Shown here: one piece after another, positions 11,297 to 22,640 of the stretch | Layout of the letters: each line of letters starts with the position of its first letter | Numbering within the stretch: position 1 is the stretch's first letter | Source: Gigaspora rosea | Lineage: Eukaryota > Glomeromycota > Glomeromycetes > Diversisporales > Gigasporaceae | NCBI GenBank assembly: GCA_003550325.1 | Contig: QKWP01000840.1 | Coordinates: 1-64,000 of the forward strand | Direction of reading: 5' to 3' | DNA length: 64,000 nucleotides | Notes under the pieces: model-generated | Databases searched by the model: none | Told to the model about the DNA's origin: nothing | What the model saw: the letters and a program-made list of their open reading frames with translations, nothing else | Program-made: the position numbers and the translations under genes

Positions 11297-12905
11297 GTGA
11301 GATGTGGAAATTCGATCTCCGATCAAGATCGGAATCACGTGGTCGGTTCGCGATAAGAAAAAAAATTTTAAAAAATTAAAAAACCTTTTTTTATTGTACT
11401 GTCTCAAATCTAACTATCACACTACGTTCTAAATCGAGTTATTATTTTACATCCCAAATCTCTATATCCCAAACCTAACTATCGTGCTATGATCCAAATC
11501 TAACTATTGCGCTATGTCCTCATGATTAATCATACATCGTCTTGAAAACAATCGTTAAACAGAATTAAACTTTACTCACGTTAATAATTTATTAAATGAT
11601 TACGGTTAATTTATTGAACGATTAAATGATTACAAATTCTCTTGAAATACGATCTTAAAGATGAGCGGAATTAAACTTTATACTTACACTGGTAATTTAT
11701 TGAACAATTAAATGACTATGGTTAAACACACATTCACTTGAAACACAATCGTTAAAGTGACTGGAATTAAACTTCATACTCATCCTGATAATTTATTGAG
11801 CGATTAAATGATTATAGTTAATCACATTCTTTTGAAACACAAACATTAAAGTGAACGGAATTAGTCAACTGATCAGTCCGTCCCACTAAGTACCCTAAAA
11901 ATCCTAAAAATCAAAAATTATATATAAAATTTCATGTCTAACTGATTACCCCACCCTTTAACTGGTTATTTTTTTTAAATAGATATGTCGCTCATTAAAC
12001 TTTCATTAAACTACTGTATTATGTGGCTAAATTTTTTGTAAACATGAATCAATCAATCTTCTCACCCAAACCTGTCAGTTAATCCCTTTAATTTTTAGGG
12101 TTTTTTGAAAATCCGCTGATTCGATACTCATCCTGGTAATTTATTGAATGTTAAATGATTACGTTTAATCACACATCCGAAACACAGACATTAAAGTGAT
12201 TAGAATTAAATTTCAGGTAATTTTTAAATGACTAAGCTATAACTAGCGGTGATTATCACCACTATTAGATGTGACAGTTAAAATGAATGCGAAATTTACA
12301 GACAGCAATGCAATCACATGATATTATATAAAATCGATCTAACACTAAAACCTATCACAACACAATATGAGTTTGCCCATAGATTTCCCATAATTTAAAA
12401 ATCTCATGATACATGTGACTTGTTATACTGTACCAAAAGATACAAGACCCAATTCTGGACCTGATACTTAGCAAAAAACTGTAAAAGATTATGAGTAGCT
12501 ATAAAGAAACTTTTACCAAGTTTTTATAATCCTATTAAAGAAAAAGAACAATTATCACTATTTGTAAGCATGGTCAGATTATCCAATAGTACTAAATATA
12601 AAAGGAATAGTTTAACAAAATTAGATTGACAATAGAATATAAATATAATAAGAATTAATTTAGTAAACTTATGATCACATTAAGCTATTAATAATTAGAT
12701 TTTATTTTTACTAAAGATTTAAATATTTGATCTTGATTTTTTTGATCTTAATTATTATTAATCTTTTTTGTACACCTATATAAATTATAATAAAAAATGT
12801 TTGTTTCAATTTTTATACAAAATAGTAGATAACAAATAAATAGAAAAAAGTAAATAAAACAAATAACAAATAATAAATAAACTGTTTTGTATATTTATTA
12901 TATAT
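11297..12905. other. Intergenic region with a diverged tandem repeat
   Basis: Apart from the ~100-bp tandem repeat annotated separately, this stretch is AT-rich with no coding support. Direct duplications of the phrase CTAACTATCGTGCTATG occur near 11400-11515. Confidence 0.45.
11563..12222 (+). repeat. Diverged tandem repeat, about 100-bp unit
   Basis: Units start near 11563, 11667, 11762 and, after a break, 12117. Each runs through GGAATTAAACTT, a CTCATCCTGGTAATTTATTG-like phrase, a GATTAAATGATTA word and GAAACACA...CATTAAAGTGA. The spacing is 95-105 bp. Divergence is high, so the array is old. It begins about 270 bp after the zinc-knuckle gene. Confidence 0.7.
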
Positions 12906-13430
12906 TTAAGGGTAGAGGGTACGTAGACCATTTTTATATAGTTTTATATGGTATTTTGAAATTTTCATATAAAATTGACATATGCTACTAATAAAACTTT
13001 TTCAAATTACAATTAATTTTTATTAAAATTTCACAATATATAAATAAAATAATTTATCTATTATGATAAAATTTTGAACTATTATTATATTATAAAAAAT
13101 ATAGTTGTATATATCACAAAGTTTTCCTGGGTTGGCCCAAATTTTTTTGGGTTGCACAAAATCACTAATTCTGATTGGTCAATTTGCGCAAATTTATAAA
13201 TTGGTTTTATTACTAAATTTTAATACCCAATCTTTAAAAATTTATATTTTACTGAATTTTTAACCAATTTTAATAATTTTACTATTATTAGAATCAGAAA
13301 AACCTGCTCTACAAACTTTTCTTAAAAGTTATAATTAGTTTACTTAATATAATTTTTCATAAAATTAAATATAAAAAAAAATTACTATTAAGTTTATATA
13401 TAATTTTAAAATTGTACCCTCTACCCTTAA
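12906..13430. mobile_element. TTAA-flanked MITE, copy 1
   Basis: The element starts TTAAGGGTAGAGGGTAC and ends with its exact complement, 525 bp apart. A second copy with the same ends and interior lies at 54267-54792, and a degraded one with a different interior at 34162-34489. All are bounded by TTAA on both sides, which suggests a TTAA target duplication as in piggyBac-type transposons. There is no coding capacity. Confidence 0.8.
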
Positions 13431-13689
13431 TATGTCTTAGACTTGCCAAATTGTACTATCTCTACTTATTGTATCTATTATATAGTAGTATGGTTATTTT
13501 GTTTTTGTTAGTAGTTAGTAATTAACTATTCTGTATTATTAGCTTAGATTTTTAACTTTAACAATATATGGGTGTGAGTCAGTAGAAAAGAGACAAATCA
13601 TTTTTAATAAAATTTTTTTAATTTTTAAACTAAAATATCTTGACAAATATTTAATCAAATTTGCTATAAATTTTTTTATTTTAATCTTG

Positions 13690-14725
13690 AAATTTTTTTT
13701 TTTTACGACTTTGGCAGTCTTGCCGAACTCTTATAGATTTATTATTACTAAAAATTCCTTTTTAATACATTTATAATCAACAGACTTCGACCTCATCTGG
13801 CTACAAAATAACTTTTGCGCCCAGATTCGACCAGCCGCATCGGCTTATGTATAAGCCAAAAAAAAATTCGTTAGCTATAGTTACAAACCAACTATGCTTC
13901 ATAACCTACTCCTTCAAAAACTTCTTCTCTGAGCTTCTCATAAAGAAGAATAAAAACAAGGGGAAGATTAAAATGGGGGACAAAACTAAATACCCGACAC
14001 AATTAACCAAAAACCAAAATTATACATTCAAGAAAAATAAAACAAAAAGAAAAACCAAAGAAAAAGCAAAGAAAAAATAGACTATGAAGATATTAATAAA
14101 AATTATATAATACTGCGCAAGGAAATGCCTCGCCAAAGTATTATATGTACATAAAAGAAAACTAAAGAAACATTCTAGAATTTATTTTCTGCAGATCAGC
14201 TTACTCCATTGCGCCACATCTCATTACGCATCCGTTCCTGTTTATTCACCTGCATGCCTTCTTCCCGATTAGGATAGGAACAACAATGCCGATCTTTTGG
14301 AGGGGATATGCTGAAATTCTCACTTTTCATCCAAAATTCTAGAAAAAAGGATGTCGAGCGAGAATATGATAGTAGGAGTATGGTCAAATAAGTCTTTGTA
14401 ACCAAAACCTTTAGAGAGTGTATTGAAAAACTCATTTTTTTAGTTCACCGCCTAGCCAAAATATAAAAACCTTCGTCGACAAAGAAAAAAATGTTGTATC
14501 TCTACCAGAATTTCTTGTACCAAAGGCACCTACTGCCAGTTATCTTGCACAACCAACGCTTCTGGCTTGCTTGCCGAATATATAAAGGAGTTCCCAGAAA
14601 TTTAAGCAAAAGGTTGACCTTTATAAAAACCAGTATTATATTTGCTTCGTCTTTTACTAATAAAATTTTTGTTTTTCGTTTGCTTAAATTTTGGACAAGT
14701 GATCGATGGGAAGAGTTGATTTAAT
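13690..14725 (-). mobile_element. Poly(A) retroposon, family 2, copy 1
   Basis: The segment 14100-14725 matches 37490-38110 closely for about 620 bp (shared words CTGCGCAAGGAAA, ATGCCGATCTTTTGG, ACAAGTGATCGA). Both copies have a run of T on the left followed by CTTTG.CAGTCT. This reads as a poly(A) tail on the minus strand, so the element is probably a retroposon pointing left. Open frames in it are not shared between copies and look non-coding. Confidence 0.6.
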
Positions 14726-14734
14726 CTTGAAATT

Positions 14735-15952
14735 ATCCCTTAGATTGTAATACAGGCAAATTTGCCTGCATATTTAAAATTTTTAATAAAATTTTAAATA
14801 TTGATTTTAGCCATATCTTTTCTAAGTAAAAAATATTCTTTAAGTTTTGTTTTAGTAACTTTGTTATAAAATTTTTTTAAAATCATTAGAAAACTTTAAT
14901 ATAATAAATGTTTAAAGTTCTTGTATTGGCATTTTTACTATTAAAATTTTTCTTTAGATTTTTTCAAATTTTATATGTTCCCGTCTATAAAAAAAATCTT
15001 TACTTCTAATACAAGTCTTAATTTTTACAAGTAAATCATTAAAGTTGCAATAATGAAAGTTGTCATCCTTTATATAAACTACAATATTGTCTTAAGAACT
15101 ATAGTTCTAAAACTAAACCTAAATAGATCGCAGAAAAATTGTAATAAAATTTTTTAAAAAAATTTTTTCTTAAAATTATCTATTTTCAGCTTATATGTAA
15201 CTATAATTTATTTTCTTATAATATAAAAACTAATTTTGCAAAAAAGTAATCCTTATTTTCAAATATAATTGTACAAAGTTTTATTTAATTATTTTAGTAT
15301 TTTAAAAAAGTAAATCAGAGCTAAAAAAGTGCAAAAANNNNNNNTTTTTGCACTTTTTTAGCTCTGATTTACTTTTTTAAAATACTAAAATAATTAAATA
15401 AAACTTTGTACAATTATATTTGAAAATAAGGATTACTTTTTTGCAAAATTAGTTTTTATATTATAAGAAAATAAATTATAGTTACATATAAGCTGAAAAT
15501 AGATAATTTTAAGAAAAAATTTTTTTAAAAAATTTTATTACAATTTTTCTGCGATCTTATTTAGTTTTAGTTTTAGAACTATAGTTCTTAAGACAATATT
15601 GTAGTTTATATAAAGGATGACAACTTTCATTATTGCAACTTTAATGATTTACTTGTAAAAATTAAGACTTGTATTAGAAGTAAAGATTTTTTTTATAGAC
15701 GGGAACATATAAAATTTGAAAAAATCTAAAGAAAAATTTTAATAGTAAAAATGCCAATACAAGAACTTTAAACATTTATTATATTAAAGTTTTCTAATGA
15801 TTTTAAAAAAATTTTATAACAAAGTTACTAAAACAAAACTTAAAGAATATTTTTTACTTAGAAAAGATATGGCTAAAATCAATATTTAAAATTTTATTAA
15901 AAATTTTAAAATACGCAGGCAAATTTGCCTGTGTTACAATCTAAGGGATAGA
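14735..15952. mobile_element. TA-flanked palindromic element A, with gap at its centre
   Basis: Two arms of about 600 bp are near-identical inverse copies on either side of seven N. The ends read TATCCCTTAGATTG then CAGGCAAATTTGCCTG. The same end plan (TATCCCTTAAACC then GGCAAATTTGCC-like) occurs at 25868-26494 and 57058-57662, so this is a transposon family with TA target duplications, Tc1/mariner-like. The arms differ at scattered sites, so they are not one sequence mirrored by the assembler, although the gap leaves the centre unknown. Confidence 0.75.
15338..15344. other. Assembly gap of seven N at palindrome centre
   Basis: Seven unknown bases lie at the symmetry axis of element A. Palindromes of this size commonly break read assembly, so the true spacer length may differ from seven. 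Confidence 0.95.
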
Positions 15953-16081
15953 GTTAAAATATAAAAAATTTATTAAATTTATTAAGATAGTTGTTAAAAT
16001 ATTTAAGCTTAAAGTCAAGAAAACTTTTACTTAGAAAAAATTTGTCCCTTTTCTACTGACTCACTCCCATATATTATAAAA

Positions 16082-16412
16082 AAAGAGTATTGCTAACTTG
16101 CCCCCCTGGTGATATAACCACCCTATAATTTACCAATCAGGTCGCAGGATCTTGTGCAACAAAATAAAGAAAATTTTAAGAAAATTTAGAAAAAAATCAA
16201 AAAATTATCAATATTGCAAAATTTTATTACAAAAACTAGCTTTGGGCTATTAAATAAAAGTTTTTGGCATCTAATTTTGCATATAAATAATCAATCCATC
16301 CTCTAACTTAATATACCTATACCCTTACCCTAACACTAATCTTTGAAGAATAATTTTTTATATAAAAAACTTTTATAAAATAAAGGGTGGTTAAAATTTA
16401 TAACTTTAACCA
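16082..16412 (+). repeat. Dispersed element, inverted partner at 40501-40812
   Basis: The block from TTGCTAACTTGCCC to GGTTAAAATTTATAACTTTAAC matches 40501-40812 on the opposite strand along its whole length. It includes an ACCCTTACCCTAAC-like word inside. No coding capacity is seen. It is probably a non-autonomous transposon. Confidence 0.75.
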
Positions 16413-16648
16413 GGTGTTAAAATTAGTTAAATTCATAAAAAAATTAAGCAATTAAAAAATAAAATTTTTTGAAATATAATTTTTAGAGTTAGAAATTAAG
16501 GTTAAAGATTAGTTTAGAGTAGAGTTTATATTAAACAAAAATAAATGAATTTTAGAAGATTAAATAGAAATACAAATTTTATTTTAATTTAATCTGTAAT
16601 ACTATTATATTTTTTATAATTTAATATATTATTAATCAGAAATGTTAT

Positions 16649-16945
16649 ATCGCACCATAGTGTTCAGCACCAGTAATATGAAATTGTGTAATATGCAAAT
16701 CAAAATAAAAACAAAAACTAAATTTCGATTAATATTAGGGTTAGGGTTAAGGCCTGAGATGGGGCAGGGATATTGATTATACCAAAATTTTACAAGGAAT
16801 TTTTTTGCAAAAATAATTTCATAAACGAGTTTTTGCATTCTAGTTATTTTTAAAAATATCCAAAAATTTGCATTACACCTGATTTTTATATTACACTGCA
16901 GCTCATAATAAAAATTATAGTGGTGTTGGACACCAGTGGTGTGAT
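16649..16945. mobile_element. Word-repeat foldback element, TTAGGG-like core, copy 1
   Basis: The ends carry ATCGCACCATAGTG..CACCAG and an inverse ACACCAGTGGTGTGAT. The centre has TTAGGGTTAGGGTTAAGG and the shared core phrase AAATTTTACAAGGAATTTTT. Related copies are at 17803, 18855, 23640, 28735, 48325 and 52314. Confidence 0.6.
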
Positions 16946-16964
16946 TTAACAACGCCAATATTAA

Positions 16965-17640
16965 TATATAAAAATTTTATATTGATTAGAGATTTAAATA
17001 GGCAATTTTTATAGCTAGATTATAGTTATAGTAGTTAGTATAGAACTTTAGAGCAGACTACTTAAATTAAATACCAAAAATATATATCTAGTTGTACTTT
17101 TATTCAAGTATAATTTACAATAAGTAAACTAAATAAATTCTATACTTCAAAATAGGACTTTGAAAACAAAATTAAAAATTAAAAATTTTATATCAAAAGT
17201 ATAGTAACTTAGAAAAGTTACTAAATTATTATTTTCAAATAGTAGATTTAAAATTCAAATTCTATTAACAATGCTTTAGAAAAATAGAACTGTGTTCTAA
17301 TAATTGCTTCTTATCAATTAGTTGGTATATTATTTATAATTTTGGTTTTATTATCTCAAATAGAAGCTTTTAAATATAGTTGTATAATATCATATAGACA
17401 AATCCAAGAAATTAAAAAAACAAAAATCTGTTTGACAAGTTCTAAGTAAAAAAATAGTAAAAATTTTTAATAGTACTATCAAAACCAGATATTAAAAACC
17501 AAAATTAAAGAACCAAATAACAAAGAACCAAATAACAAAGATTTTTAAAAGAAAAATTTGGCAATTTGGCTACTAAAGTTATATTAGAGAAAAAGAATTT
17601 ATACTATAAAATAAATAGTATTGTATATTTTGGCTATCAA
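16965..17640. mobile_element. Heavily mutated copy of the tRNA-headed retroposon
   Basis: The stretch 16985-17110 matches the 3' module at 52027-52150, and 17265-17500 matches the 5' part at 51190-51410. Almost all differences replace C with T or G with A: the TTCCGGTAACTG word at 51212 reads TTCTAATAATTG here. The two modules are in the reverse order of the intact copy, so it is rearranged. It is non-functional. Confidence 0.6.
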
Positions 17641-17802
17641 TAGTCATTTTTGATTTCGTTTATATTCAAAATATCCAAATATCCAAGATTGTTCAAGGCT
17701 TGTTTAGGCTTTAATAATTAATAAATTTGTTTAAAAAATATATAATTATATATTTTTTTAGATATTGAAGTAATTTTATTTTAAAAAATAGAAGTTTGCT
17801 AT

Positions 17803-18143
17803 TTATCACCATCGGTGATCATCATGGTAATTAATTTGCAAATTAAAATTCAGGACCAGGTGTAATATGTAGATCAATTTTTGTGTAACAAAAACAAAAA
17901 ATTTTTTAAAAAATTGCTAAAATTGTTTCTAATCTAAAATTTTGTCTATAAAACTACTTTTTTTTATGCAAAAAAAAAAATTTCTTGCTAAATTTTACTA
18001 TATACAAAGCCCTATTCTAATCTTTAACCTTTACCCTTACCCTAATATTAAAGAGAATTATTTTTTATTTAATATAAACTGTTTGTTTTGTTTATTTTGT
18101 TTTATGCATTGTAGATTATACCAGTGATAATCATCACAGGTAA
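17803..18143. mobile_element. Word-repeat foldback element, TTAGGG-like core, copy 2
   Basis: The ends are TTATCACCATCGGTGATC and an inverse CCAGTGATAATCATCAC. The interior shares AGGTGTAATATGTAGATC, a GTAACAAAAACAAA word and TTTACCCTTACCCTAATA with the copy at 28735-29077. There is no coding capacity. Confidence 0.65.
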
Positions 18144-18379
18144 TATGTAGTAATTTTTTAAAAAATATTAAAAATTGTTTAAATACTGTTTAAAACTATT
18201 TTATAACAATACTAAAAATAGGTACCAAGGAGAAAAAAAACTATAATAATACTTAATAGAGGGTGAACCCAGTTTTAAATATTTGAGTTAATCATATTAA
18301 AATTCAAGTTTATTACATTAATTATTAATAATTAATATAATAAATTTAAATTTTGGTATTCTTTAAACTATAATCTAGA

Positions 18380-18735
18380 CAAATTTGACTGTATTTTTTT
18401 TAGAAATATTTACAATTTTTTAAATAAAATTTTATTTTATTTTATTTTATTTTATTTTATTTTTTAAATATTAAAGGTAAAACTTAGCTTTTATCTAAAA
18501 TAAAAATTTATTAAGAAAATGAGATATATTTTATTTATAAAATATTTTTTTAAACTATATTTATAAACTTCATTATAAAAATTTTTTAAAATTATTAATA
18601 AACTTTAAAGCAATAAAAGTTTAAAGTTTTTATTTTAAAATTTTTACTATAAAATTTTTCTTTAAATTTTTTTAAATTTTATATATTTTTGTCTATAAAA
18701 AAATTTTTTCACTTCTAATACAAGTTCTAATTTAA
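18380..18735. repeat. Partial copy of TA-flanked element A
   Basis: Text from about 18555 to 18735 (CATTATAAAAATTTTTTAAA through CTTCTAATACAAGT) matches one arm of element A (14860-15015). A GACAAATTTGACTG word near 18380 corresponds to its subterminal palindrome. Confidence 0.5.
18426..18467 (+). repeat. Microsatellite (TTTTA)n
   Basis: About eight repeats of TTTTA in a row. Confidence 0.9.
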
Positions 18736-18854
18736 AATTATACAAATTTCTATAATTCTCTAAATTTTACTAATTGATCATAACTTCTTGCTTTAAGTAA
18801 ACTTGCTTAGCACCAAAAAATACATCATTAGTACATTTTATTAAAAAAATGTGC

Positions 18855-19163
18855 TTGTTACCGGCAGTGACATGCCCCTGTGTAATGTATGATCAAAACA
18901 AACATAAACACGTGTAAATTTATTTTAGGGTTAGGGTTTGGGTTAGGGTTAGGATTAGAGGTAACTAAATAGTAAAATTTCACGAGAAATTTTTTTTTGC
19001 TAGAATAAAGGGTGGTTTCATAGTCAAAATTTTTAGTTATCGCGATATTTTTGAAAACGGTATTTTTTTGTTTCATTTTCATGTTACACAATTAGGTATA
19101 ACATTACATCTGAACTTGATTCTTATTGGCACGGTTGGCACTAGATTGTTACCACCGGTAACA
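18855..19163. mobile_element. Word-repeat foldback element, TTAGGG-like core, copy 3
   Basis: The ends are TGTTACCGGCAGTGAC and an inverse TGTTACCACCGGTAACA. The centre has the longest telomere-like run of the window, about five TTAGGG-type units at 18927-18960, then AAATTTCACGAGAAATTTTT, the shared core. Confidence 0.65.
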
Positions 19164-19585
19164 AATAGATTTACTCTATTTTATTTTTCTTAAAATTTGT
19201 ATCAAAGATACTTAATTTTGAATTTTTAATAAAAATTTTCAAAATTAAGTATCTTTTTTTCAAATTTTAAAAAATATACTGATTTGATGTATTTTTTTGG
19301 TGCTGAACAAGTTTATTTAGTGAGAACCCCGAACATCTCTCATATAGATCATAACTGAATTTTAGCCAATTTTGATCTAATTTGTTAAAAATGACAAAAC
19401 TATATTTGTTTAAATAACTTCTGATCTAGTGATCAGAATTGAATAAGCTTTTTTTTGTTAAATGCACATCACTAAGAGCTTCATTTAAAAAAAATCATTC
19501 AAATTGAACCACTGGATGCCAAGATAATTACCAAACCCCATTTTTTTGCTTCTCAAATTTTTTAGTTTTTGCTAAAATATGTAAT

Positions 19586-19812
19586 ATCATGGCTAATGCT
19601 AAAGTTGGCTGATGCTGAAGCTCAGGTGTCTCAATTGGAAACTATCAGCCCTGCTAAAATTCACATATACTCTATAAATATAAAATCTACGCCCAAACTC
19701 TACCCTAACTCTATAAGACAAAAGTGAAAAAAAAACATCCAAAAAAAATTTTAAATTTTATATCAAAGTAGGTCAAAGCTTCAGCATTAGCCAACTTCAG
19801 CATCAGCCATAA
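19586..19812. mobile_element. Word-repeat foldback element with GGCTRATGCTGAAG ends
   Basis: The left end repeats GGCTAATGCT and GGCTGATGCTGAAG. The right end carries the inverse CTTCAGCATTAGCC and CTTCAGCATCAGCC. It is flanked by TATGTAAT and TACGTAAT, an 8-bp duplication with one difference. The interior has CTCTACCCTAACTCTA. No coding capacity. Confidence 0.65.
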
Positions 19813-20639
19813 TACGTAATGTATGACCTTTGTACTAGATGTCCAGAGTCCTACTTAGTGCAAGAAATTAGAATCAATTAGTAAAATTTAGAGAATTATA
19901 GAAATTTGTATAATTTTATTAATAAAATTATACAAATTTCTATAATTCTTTAAATTTTACTAATTGATTCTAATTTTTTGTACTAAGTAAACTTGTTTAC
20001 CACTAAAAAATATACTGTATGTGTCCGAAATTAAGCTAACTTTTTTGGCCAAAAAATTACACAAAAAATCATATTTTTGAAATATTAAGTTTTTGAAAAA
20101 ATTGAAAAATGTACCAATAAAAAGTTGTCCAAATGTCACCAAATTTTTATTGTAAGTGTATTTTGATGTGCTGAACAACTTTAATTTATTGAACTTTTGA
20201 AATTTACTTAGTAGAAAAAAGGTTTATATATGGCAACTGCTAACGAATTTTTTAAGATTTTTAAAAAAAATCAGGGTGGTAGCTTATTTTAGATAGTAGC
20301 TTATTTTTGAACATATATGGTACCAAATTGGTATATTTTATTTTACTTTTCTTAAAATTTGAAAAAAAGATACTTAATTTTGAATTTTTGATAAAAATTT
20401 TCAAAATTAAGTATTCTTTCTTCAAATTTTAAAAAAAATAAAATCAAATATATTATTTTGATGTATTTTTTGATGTGGACAATTTTTTACTTAGTGCAAG
20501 AAGTTATAATCAATTAGTAAAATTTCATATAAAATATAATATTTAATAATTTCATTTATAAAATATACAAAATACTATAATTCTCTAAATTTTACTAACT
20601 GATTTATATTTCTCACTCTAAATAAACTTGTTTAGTATC

Positions 20640-21010
20640 AAAAAATATGTATATTTTTATTCAGGCTCAAACTAGTTTGCAAATTTGAACTAGCTCAACC
20701 AAACTTATAATTAAATTTAAGTTTAATATAAAGTTTTAAATAATAAAATTTAGAGTTTGAGTCTGGTCTGAACCAGACCAAACCCAACTCCATATCTATT
20801 TATATGAATGCTAGACTGAACCTAAACATGTTCATAAACTTATGAACTGAATCTAAACTAAACCTGAACTAGCTCTAAAAGTTCAATATTGAATCTGAAT
20901 CTAAACATGTTTTAAAAAATGTTTAGGTTCAGGTTCAATATTGAACCTAAACCTGAATCTAAACTTGATCTAAGTTAGTTCAGTTCAGGTTCATAGGAAC
21001 ACTAGCTCAG
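20640..21010. repeat. Foldback region built of GGTTCAGGTT-like words
   Basis: AACCTGAACT, TTCAGGTTCA and related words repeat in both orientations. A hairpin centred near 20910 pairs TTCAATATTGAATCTGAATC with its inverse. A similar word-rich patch lies at 28170-28310. Outer boundaries are not clear. Confidence 0.5.
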
Positions 21011-21050
21011 ATTTTTTATTAGCACATTTTAAATATAAGATTTATAAAAA

Positions 21051-21669
21051 GGGAATAGAAATTTGTCGCACCTGCAACATGTCGCACCCCTGATTCGGCC
21101 AATCAAATCGCACGATTTTGTAAGCAAAAAATTTTATTTTTTAAAAATTAAAAATTTTACTAGTAAAATGTAAAAATAAATAAGTGATATCAAAGCATAT
21201 AATGTAAAATTTTATTCTGAACAACTTTTTCTAAGTCATAAAGATATATTATCTTAGTAAAAAAACGTTTTATAAGAAAAAAATCAAAAATTTCGATCAT
21301 TAGCACTTATAAAACTTTTTTTATTACTAATATAATCTACATTTACGTTCAAGTATTACATGTAAAATTTTATCCTAAATACCTTCTCTCTAAGTTTAAA
21401 ACTAAATTCATTTAGTAAAACAAAAAGTTTTATATGTGCTAACTTTGGAAATTTTTGATTTTTTTTATAAACGTTTTTTTTTACTAAGACAACCTATCTT
21501 TATGACTTAGAAAAAGTTGTATGGCATGCTATTTTATATAAAATTTACACTTTATTATGTAAAATTTTTAATTTTTAAAAAAAAATTTTTTTGTCTATAA
21601 AAATCGTGCGATTTGATTGGCCGAACCAGGGGGTGTGATATTTCACAGGTGTGCCAAATTTATTTTCCC
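21051..21669. mobile_element. MITE with 9-bp target duplication (MULE-like)
   Basis: The 619-bp element starts GGGAATAGAAATTTG and ends with the inverse TTATTTTCCC, with about 85 bp of terminal inverted repeat that includes CGGCCAATCAAATCGCACG. Exact 9-bp repeats TTATAAAAA flank it at 21042-21050 and 21670-21678. The 9-bp duplication and GGG ends fit Mutator-like elements. The interior is itself largely palindromic and encodes nothing. Confidence 0.85.
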
Positions 21670-22099
21670 TTATAAAAATTATCCTATTAGCATTCTTTTA
21701 AATATACTTTTTTTGCCTATTAGCTGTTTTCAAATATAATCTTTTTTTCAATATCTACTTTTTAAATATAATATTTTTTTTAAAAAAGGGTCTCTATTAG
21801 CAATTTTCAAATATAATCTCATATAGATTGTTTGGGTTCTAATTTATTAATACAGTATATTGTTTACTTATTTGTTTATTCTAGTAATTGGACCTGTTCA
21901 AAAGATCATGATCCGGGTGACCTGTTGGGTCAGCCTGTGGATCAATCGGGTTGATCAAAGAGTTAACTTAGGTTACAGATGACCTAGTGACCCAGTGGGT
22001 TAATCGATAGCAAATATAATTGGTCAATTTATATTAATCAAAATGTGATATGCAAATACAGGCAGCTCTTTTTATAACAAACTATTGGTTCTGGCTATT

Positions 22100-22266
22100 A
22101 GGAAAGTGTCAAATCTTAGCTGAGATCAGTTTACTATTGAGCACACCCCCTCCTCCCCCTCCTGAAAAATTTAGTTATTCTGATTGGTTATATGTTATAT
22201 TTAGACCTGAGATTTTGTCTACCTCCCCCCTACCCTATGATATCAGCTGATATCTGACACTTCCTT
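22100..22266. mobile_element. Short MITE with GGAAGTGTCA ends
   Basis: The ends are GGAAAGTGTCAAATCTTAGC and the inverse GATATCTGACACTTCC, with a C-rich patch near 22145. The TIR resembles that of the Tourist-like family (GGGGAGTGCCA), so it may be a diverged relative. Confidence 0.5.
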
Positions 22267-22289
22267 TAAGAAAAGTTCACTATATAAAA

Positions 22290-22640
22290 TTACTATGTTT
22301 TTTTAAAAACTATAACTCTTTTTATACCAAACTATAACAAAATTATTTTTTTTTTTATTATATAAAATACCATAGTTGAAACTTAATTTAAATAAAAAAA
22401 TAATATATTTACATTTAAAGATTTCAAACCTACATTTGTGTTACTGTAAACAGGTACCCAATATAACATTATACCTCCTATTATCTATATGTGCTATGAT
22501 TAATTATTTCAAATTAATTAACTAGCTAGAATAGGTTGGAGGAAACCTCTAAATAATAAAATTCTAAAGTTTTTAGTTTATTATATTCAGAGTTCATTAT
22601 AGAAAGGTTTGGTATAAAGAGAATTGACTATATAGCATTT
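22290..22640 (+). repeat. Dispersed repeat, second copy at 63788-64000
   Basis: The text CCATAGTTGAAACTT, CTGTAAACAGGTACCCAATA and CTAGCTAGAATAGGTTGGAGG occurs in the same order at 63790-63980. The second copy runs off the window end. Confidence 0.75.

Larger units (their letters stand above)
18736..20640. repeat. Alternating-palindrome array A (interrupted)
   Basis: Palindrome type 1 (centre ATTTTATTAATAAAAT, edges with ACTAAGTAAACTTG) is clear at about 19860-20010 and 20500-20620. Type 2 (edges with AAAATACAT, centre AATAAAAATTTTC) is at about 19190-19310 and 20340-20460. Other elements interrupt the array at 18855-19163 and 19586-19812. It is more diverged than arrays B and C. Confidence 0.7.

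Noticed and set aside
13847..14080. Lysine-rich 77-residue frame
   Set aside because: The product is a by-product of an A-rich stretch within a retroposon and is not kept in the second copy at 37158-38115.
18925..18962. TTAGGG tract as a true telomere or chromosome end
   Set aside because: It is short, interrupted, inside a foldback element, and similar tracts sit in other copies of that element far away in the window.
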